Shown one piece after another: positions 58,021 through 64,000 of a stretch of DNA of 64,000 bases (position 1 is the first letter of the stretch; each line of letters begins with the position of its first letter). The position numbers were made by a program, and so were the translations under genes. Under the pieces are notes generated by a model. It was not told where the DNA came from and ran no database searches. It saw only the letters and a list, made by a program, of their open reading frames with translations. The stretch covers positions 1 through 64,000 of the forward strand of contig NW_027473881.1 in the NCBI RefSeq assembly GCF_050947335.1, read 5' to 3'. The stretch comes from Megachile rotundata. Lineage: Eukaryota > Arthropoda > Insecta > Hymenoptera > Megachilidae.

Positions 58021-59201
58021 ATCAATCTAACTCATATTAAGAGCCATATTATGCTTATATGATCGATAGTACGACAATTACTATACTCAGTACTCTTATT
58101 ATTATCAATCTAACTCATATTATTAGCCATATTATGCTTATATGATCGATAGAACGACAATTACTATACTTATTACTCTTATTATTATCAAGCTAACTCA
58201 AATTATTAGCCATATTATGCTTATATGATCGATAGAACGACAATTACTATACTTATTACTCTTATTATTATCAATCTAACTCATATTATTAGCCATATTA
58301 TGCATATGATCGATAGAACGGCAATTACTATACTTATTACACTCACTGTTATCAATCTAACTCATATTATTAGCCATATTATGCTTATATGGTCGATAGA
58401 ACGACAATTAATATACTTATTACACTCACTATTATCAATATAACTCATATTATTAGCCATATTATGGTTATATGACCGATAGAACGACAATTACTATACT
58501 TATTACTCTTATTATTATCAATCTAACTCATATTATTAGCCATATTATGCATATGATCGATAGAACGACAATTACTATACTTCTTACACTCACTGTTATC
58601 AATCTAACTCATATTATTAGCCATATTATGCTCATATGGTCGATAGAACGACAATTAATATACTGATTAGACTCACTATTATCAATCTAACTCATATTAT
58701 TAGTCATATTATGCTTATATGATCGATAGAACGACAAATACTATGCTTATTACTCTTATTATTATCAATCTAACTCATATTATTAGCCATATTATGCTTA
58801 TATGATCGATAGTACGACAATTACTATACTCAGTACTCTTATTATTATCAATCTAACTCATATTATTAGCCATATTATTCTTATATGATCGATAGAACGA
58901 CATTTACTATACTTATTGCTCTTATTATTATCAATCTAACTCATATTATTAGCCATATTATGCTTATATGATCGATAGAACGACAATTAATATACTTATT
59001 ACACTCACTATTATCAATCTAACTCATATTATTAGCCATATTATGGTTATATGACCGATAGAACGACAATTACTATACTTATTACTCTTATTATTATCAA
59101 TCTAACTCATATTATTAGCCATATTATGCAGATATGATCGATAGGACGACAATTACTATACTCATTACTGTCATTATTATCAATCTAACTCATATTATTA
59201 G
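58021..59201 (+). repeat. Tandem duplication of 1241 bp, right copy
   Basis: Practically identical to 56780-57960 by eye, which suggests a recent event. The match ends after the CATTACTGTCATT monomer near 59201, where the left copy has TAGTCATATTATGC and this one TAGCCATATTATTC. Confidence 0.88.
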
Positions 59202-59599
59202 CCATATTATTCTTATATGATCGATAGAACGACATTTACTATGCTTATTATTCTTATTATTATCAATCTAACTCATATTATTAGCCATATTATGCTCATA
59301 TGATCGATAGAACGACAATTACTATACATATTACACTCACTATTATTAATCAAACTCATATTATTAGCCATATTATGGTTATATGACCGATAGAACGACA
59401 ATTACTATACTTATTACTCTTATTATTATCAATCTAACTCATATTATTAGTCATATTATGCTTATACGATCGATAGAACGACAATTACTTTGCTTATTAC
59501 TCTTATTATTATCAATCTAACTCATATTATTAACCATATTATGCTTTTATGATCGATAGTACAACAATTACTATACTCATTACTCTTACTATTATCAAT

Positions 59600-61070
59600 C
59601 TAACTCATATTATTAGCCATATTATTCTTATATGATCGATAGAACGACATTTACTATACTTATTACTCTTATTATTATCAATCTAACTCATATTATTAGC
59701 CATATTATGCTTGTATGATCGATAGAACGACAATTACTATACTTATTACACTCACTATTATCAATCTAACTCATATTATTGACCATATTATGCAGATATG
59801 ATCGATAGAACGACAATTACTATACTTGTTACTCTAATTATTATCAATCTAACTCATATTATTAGCCATATTATGCTTATATGATCGATAGTACGACAAT
59901 TACTATACTCAGTACTCTTATTATTATCAATCTAACTCATATTATTAGCCATATTATGCTTATATGGTCGATAGAACGACAATTACTATACTTATTACTC
60001 TTATTATTATCAATCTAACTCATATTATTAGCCATATTATGCTTATATGATCGATAGAACGAAAATTACTATACTTATTACTCTTATTATTATCAATCTA
60101 ACTCAAATTATTAGCCATATTATGCTTATATGATCGATAGAACGACAATTACTATACTTATTACTCTTATTATTATCAATCTAACTCATATTATTAGCCA
60201 TATTATGCATATGATCGATAGAACGGCAATTACTATACTTATTACACTCACTGTTATCAATCTAACTCATATTATTAGCCATATTATGCTTATATGGTCG
60301 ATAGAACGACAATTAATATACTTATTACACTCACTATTATCAATCTAACTCATATTATTAGCCATATTATGGTTATATGACCGATAGAACGACAATTACT
60401 ATACTTATTACTCTTATAATTTCAATCTAACTCATATTATTAGCCATATTATGCAGATATGATCGATAGGACGACAATTACTATACTCATTACTGTCATT
60501 ATTATCAATCTAACTCATATTATTAGCCATATTATGCTTATATGATCGATAGAACGACAGTTACTATACCTATTACTCTTATTATTATCAATCTAACTCA
60601 TATTATTAGCCATATTATTCTTATATGATCGATAGAACGACATTTACTATGCTTATTATTCTTATTATTATCAATCTAACTCATATTATTAGCCATATTA
60701 TGCTTATATGATCGATAGAACGACAATTACTATACATATTACACTCACTATTATTAATCAAACTCATATTATTAGCCATATTATGGTTATATGACCGATA
60801 GAACGACAATTACTATACTTATTACTCTTATTATTATCAATCTAACTCATATTATTAGTCATATTATGCTTATACGATCGATAGAACGACAATTACTTTG
60901 CTTATTACTCTTATTATTATCAATCTAACTCATATTATTAACCATATTATGCTTTTATGATCGATAGTACAACAATTACTATACTCATTACTCTTACTAT
61001 TATCAATCTAACTCATATTATTAGCCATATTGTGCTTATATGATCGATATAACGACAATTACTATACTTA
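59600..61070 (+). repeat. Duplicated block, left copy (offset about 2900 bp)
   Basis: Runs from TTCTTATATG with GACATTTAC through GCTTGTATG, TACTTGTTACTCTAATT, a short monomer (60208), CATTACTGTCATT, TTATACGATCG and AATTACTTTGC, and recurs from about 62500 to the window end. CATTACTGTC at 60488 and 63388, and AATTACTTTG at 60891 and 63791, differ by 2900 = 35 x 83 minus 4 (two short monomers) minus 1 (deletion at 63164). Confidence 0.8.
60411..60425 (+). other. Single-base deletion (monomer 82 bp)
   Basis: TACTCTTATAATTTCAATC replaces TACTCTTATTATTATCAATC, one base shorter with nearby substitutions. The corresponding place in the copy at about 63317 is normal, so the change is private to this copy, or a sequence error. 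Confidence 0.8.
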
Positions 61071-62499
61071 TTACACTCACTGTTATCAATCTAACTCATA
61101 TTATTAGCCATATTATGCTTATATGGTCGATAGAACGACAATTAATATACTTATTACACTCACTATTATCAATATCACTCATATTATTAGCCATATTATG
61201 GTTATATGACCGATAGAACGACAATTACTATACTTATTACTCTTATTATTATCAATCTAACTCATATTATTAGCCATATTATGCATATGATCGATAGAAC
61301 GACAATTACTATACTTCTTACACTCACTGTTATCAATCTAACTCATATTATTAGCCATATTATGCTCATATGGTCGATAGAACGACAATTAATATACTTA
61401 TTACACTCACTATTATCAATCTAACTCATATTATTAGTCATATTATGCTTATATGATCGATAGAACGACAAATACTATGCTTATTACTCTTATTATTATC
61501 AATCTAACTCATATTATTAGCCATATTATGCTTATATGATCGATAGTACGACAATTACTATACTCAGTACTCTTATTATTATCAATCTAACTCATATTAT
61601 TAGCCATATTATTCTTATATGATCGATAGAACGACATTTACTATGCTTATTATTCTTATTATTATCAATCTAACTCATATTATTAGCCATATTATGCTTA
61701 TATGATCGATAGAACGACAATTACTATACATATTACACTCACTATTATTAATCAAACTCATATTATTAGCCATATTATTCTTATATGATCGATAGAACGA
61801 CATTTACTATACTTATTGCTCTTATTATTATCAATCTAACTCATATTATTAGCCATATTATGCTTATATGATCGATAGAACGACAATTAATATACTTATT
61901 ACACTCACTATTATCAATCTAACTCATATTATTAGCCATATTATGGTTATATGACCGATAGAACGACAATTACTATACTTATTACTCTTATTATTATCAA
62001 TCTAACTCATATTATTAGCCATATTATGCAGATATGATCGATAGGACGACAATTACTATACTCATTACTGTCATTATTATCAATCTAACTCATATTATTA
62101 GCCATATTATGCTTATATGATCGATAGAACGACAATTACTATACCTATTACTCTTATTATTATCAATCTAACTCATATTATTAGCCATATTATTCTTATA
62201 TGATCGATAGAACGACATTTACTATGCTTATTATTCTTATTATTGTCAATCTAACTCATATTATTAGCCATATTATGCCTATATGATCGATAGAACGCCA
62301 ATTACTATACTTATTACACTCACTATTATCAATCTGAATGATATTATTAACCATATTATGCAGATATGATCGATAGAACGACAATTACTATACTCATTAC
62401 TCTTATTATTATCAATCTAACTCATATTATTAGCCATATTGAACTTATATGATCGATAGAACGACAATTACTATACTTATTACACTCACTATTATCAAT

Positions 62500-64000
62500 C
62501 TAAATCATATTATTAGCCATATTATTCTTATATGATCGATAGAACGACATTTACTATACTTATTACTCTTATTATTATCAATCTAACTCATATTATTAGC
62601 CATATTATGCTTGTATGATCTATAGAACGACAATTACTATACTTATTACACTCACTATTATCAATCTAACTCATATTATTGACCATATTATGCAGATATG
62701 ATCGATAGAACGACAATTACTATACTTGTTACTCTAATTATTATCAATCTAACTCATATTATTAGCCATATTATGCTTATATGATCGATAGTACGACAAT
62801 TACTATACTCAGTACTCTTATTATTATCAATCTAACTCATATTATTAGCCATATTATGCTTATATGGTCGATAGAACGACAATTACTATACTTATTACTC
62901 TTATTATTATCAATCTAACTCATATTATTAGCCATATTATGCTTATATGATCGATAGAACGACAATTACTATACTTATTACTCTTATTATTATCAATCTA
63001 ACTCAAATTATTAGCCATATTATGCTTATATGATCGATAGAACGACAATTACTATACTTATTACTCTTATTATTATCAATCTAACTCATATTATTAGCCA
63101 TATTATGCATATGATCGATAGAACGGCAATTACTATACTTATTACACTCACTGTTATCAATCTACTCATATTATTAGCCATATTATGCTTATATGGTCGA
63201 TAGAACGACAATTAATATACTTATTACACTCACTATTATCAATCTAACTCATATTATTAGCCATAATATGGTTATATGACCGATAGAACGACAATTACTA
63301 TACTTATTACTCTTATTATTATCAATCTAACTCATATTATTAGCCATATTATGCAGATATGATCGATAGGACGACAATTACTATACTCATTACTGTCATT
63401 ATTATCAATCTAACTCATATTATTAGCCATATTATGCTTATATGATCGATAGAACGACAATTACTATACCTATTACTCTTATTATTATCAATCTAACTCA
63501 TATTATTAGCCATATTATACTTATATGATCGATAGAACGACATTTACTATGCTTATTATTCTTATTATTATCAATCTAACTCATATTATTAGCCATATTA
63601 TGCTTATATGATCGATAGAACGACAATTACTATACATATTACACTCACTATTATTAATCAAACTCATATTATTAGCCATATTATGGTTATATGACCGATA
63701 GAACGACAATTACTATACTTATTACTCTTATTATTATCAATCTAACTCATATTATTAGTCATATTATGCTTATACGATCGATAGAACGACAATTACTTTG
63801 CTTATTACTCTTATATTATCAATCTAACTCATATTATTAACCATATTATGCTTTTATGATCGATAGTACAACAATTACTATACTCCTTACTCTTACTATT
63901 ATCAATCTAACTCATATTATTAGCCATATTGTGCTTATATGATCGATATAACGACAATTACTATACTTATACACTCACTATTATCAATCTAACTCATATT
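62500..64000 (+). repeat. Duplicated block, right copy of 59600-61070, cut by the window edge
   Basis: Same series of variants as 59600-61070, including TACTTGTTACTCTAATT, CATTACTGTCATT and TTATACGATCG. Private changes include GATCTATAG at about 62620, CCATAATATGG at about 63263, TTATACTTATATG at about 63518 and three single-base deletions. The 72-codon frame present at 60130 is absent at 63030 because of the deletion at 63164. Confidence 0.8.
63160..63975 (+). other. Cluster of three single-base deletions
   Basis: Within about 810 bp, three monomers have each lost one base: AATCTACTCATATT at about 63164 (family AATCTAACTCATATT), CTCTTATATTATCAATC at about 63814 (family CTCTTATTATTATCAATC) and ACTTATACACTC at about 63970 (family ACTTATTACACTC). 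From 1 to 60400 only two such odd-length events were found (7520 and 14955), so this density is unusual. Confidence 0.85.

Larger units (their letters stand above)
1..64000. repeat. Satellite DNA array, 83-bp monomer, 772 copies
   Basis: The entire window is a head-to-tail array of one 83-bp monomer, all in the same orientation. Monomer starts (ATCAATCTAA register) fall at 1, 84, 167 and so on, with the last at 63983. Adding back 2 bp for each of 43 short monomers, one 3-bp and five 1-bp deletions gives 64076 = 772 x 83, so no unique sequence or inserted element interrupts the register. The consensus is about 24% G+C. Monomers differ from each other by a handful of substitutions, while copies at HOR spacing are nearly identical. 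Long tandem arrays with HORs are known from eukaryotic centromeric and other heterochromatin; that location is inferred here. No gene, promoter or terminator could be supported anywhere in the array. Confidence 0.98.
43406..64000. repeat. Array domain B3: short-monomer family, to the right edge
   Basis: About 249 monomers including 27 of 81 bp. GCATATG lies at about 43739, 43986, 44482, 44729, 46055, 46551, 46798, 48041, 49118, 49365, 49861, 50025, 51019, 52179, 52426, 52922 (here GCACATG), 53169, 54744, 55904, 56151, 57062, 57309, 58303, 58550, 60208, 61284 and 63109. Organised into 743-bp HORs and tandem duplications of 994, 1241 and 2069 bp. Four single-base deletions fall after 60.4 kb. 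The array runs off the window. All the 64 to 85-codon frames here are repeat artefacts. Confidence 0.87.

Noticed and set aside
10079..61424. 37 plus-strand open frames of 64-85 codons with nearly the same translation
   Set aside because: Each lies wholly in satellite DNA and spans one 81-bp monomer plus parts of its neighbours. The start and stop fall at fixed monomer positions, the I/L/T-rich product reflects AT-rich repeats, and frames disappear at single changes. No promoter, leader or independent conservation was seen.
1..64000. CRISPR array
   Set aside because: The repeat unit is contiguous with no unique spacers; the 83-bp unit varies gradually along its whole length, and there are no cas genes.
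1..64000. CENP-B box within the monomer
   Set aside because: I looked for the TTCG and CGGG core of the known motif. The consensus has no CGGG, and GTTACGGAG does not fit the required spacing.
1..64000. Telomeric repeats, rRNA or tRNA genes, or transposable element fragments
   Set aside because: No TTAGGG-like short tandem repeats, no tRNA-like box A/box B pairs in a fold, no GC-richer rRNA segment, and no break in the 83-bp register that could hold an insertion.
1..64000. TATA-like promoters and poly(A) signals
   Set aside because: TATA and AATAA-like strings occur in every monomer by composition and are tied to no gene or consistent spacing, so none can be supported as a regulatory site.
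1..64000. Kinetoplast minicircle or organellar repeat origin
   Set aside because: The AT richness alone would fit, but there are no conserved origin motifs that I recognise, no organellar genes, and the nested HOR structure fits nuclear satellite DNA better.

Overview
The whole 64 kb window is one uninterrupted satellite DNA array. It is built head-to-tail from an AT-rich monomer of 83 bp (about 76% A+T in the consensus; bases 1-83 match that consensus). I see no protein-coding gene, RNA gene, transposable element, CRISPR array or unique sequence. Phase is kept from the first base to the last. The final monomer start is at 63983, and after correcting for every length change I found (43 monomers short by 2 bp, one 3-bp deletion, five 1-bp deletions) the distance is exactly 772 x 83. 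A tandem array this long with nested higher-order repeats (HORs) points to a eukaryotic nuclear chromosome: centromeric, pericentromeric, subtelomeric or other heterochromatin. I do not recognise the monomer and cannot name the organism.

Layout. Two families of monomer variants alternate in large domains. Family A has only full-length 83-bp monomers and is rich in private variants (TAATCGGTAGAACGATAATT, GTGATCTGTAG, GCAGATATG, GTTACGGAG, TACTTTTTACTC). It fills about 1-10100, 11906-31840 and 37346-43405. Family B contains the 81-bp short monomer (GCATATGATCG in place of GCTTATATGATCG), with GGTTATATGACCG, CTCATATGGTCG, GACATTTACTATAC and ACTCAGTACTC variants. It fills about 10101-11905, 31841-37345 and 43406-64000. 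A small A patch lies inside B at about 11325-11530, and a small B patch lies inside A at about 39860-40230.

Higher-order structure. Both families contain a nine-monomer HOR: 747 bp in A (for example 22264 to 23011 and 28738 to 29485) and 743 bp in B, where two of the nine monomers are short. Above this lie segmental duplications with offsets of 994, 1241, 1818, 2069, 2407, 2900, 3061, 3810, 3901 and about 8.5 kb. All are whole numbers of monomers after correction for the short ones. This is what in-register unequal exchange or amplification would produce.

The many near-identical 72-codon open frames are by-products. An 81-bp monomer keeps reading frame while 83 bp shifts it, and the next monomer carries a TGA-to-TGG change. 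They are not called as genes. The points of interest are the short-monomer subfamily, the A/B mosaic, the nested HORs, and a cluster of single-base deletions near the right end that may be an assembly-quality signal.
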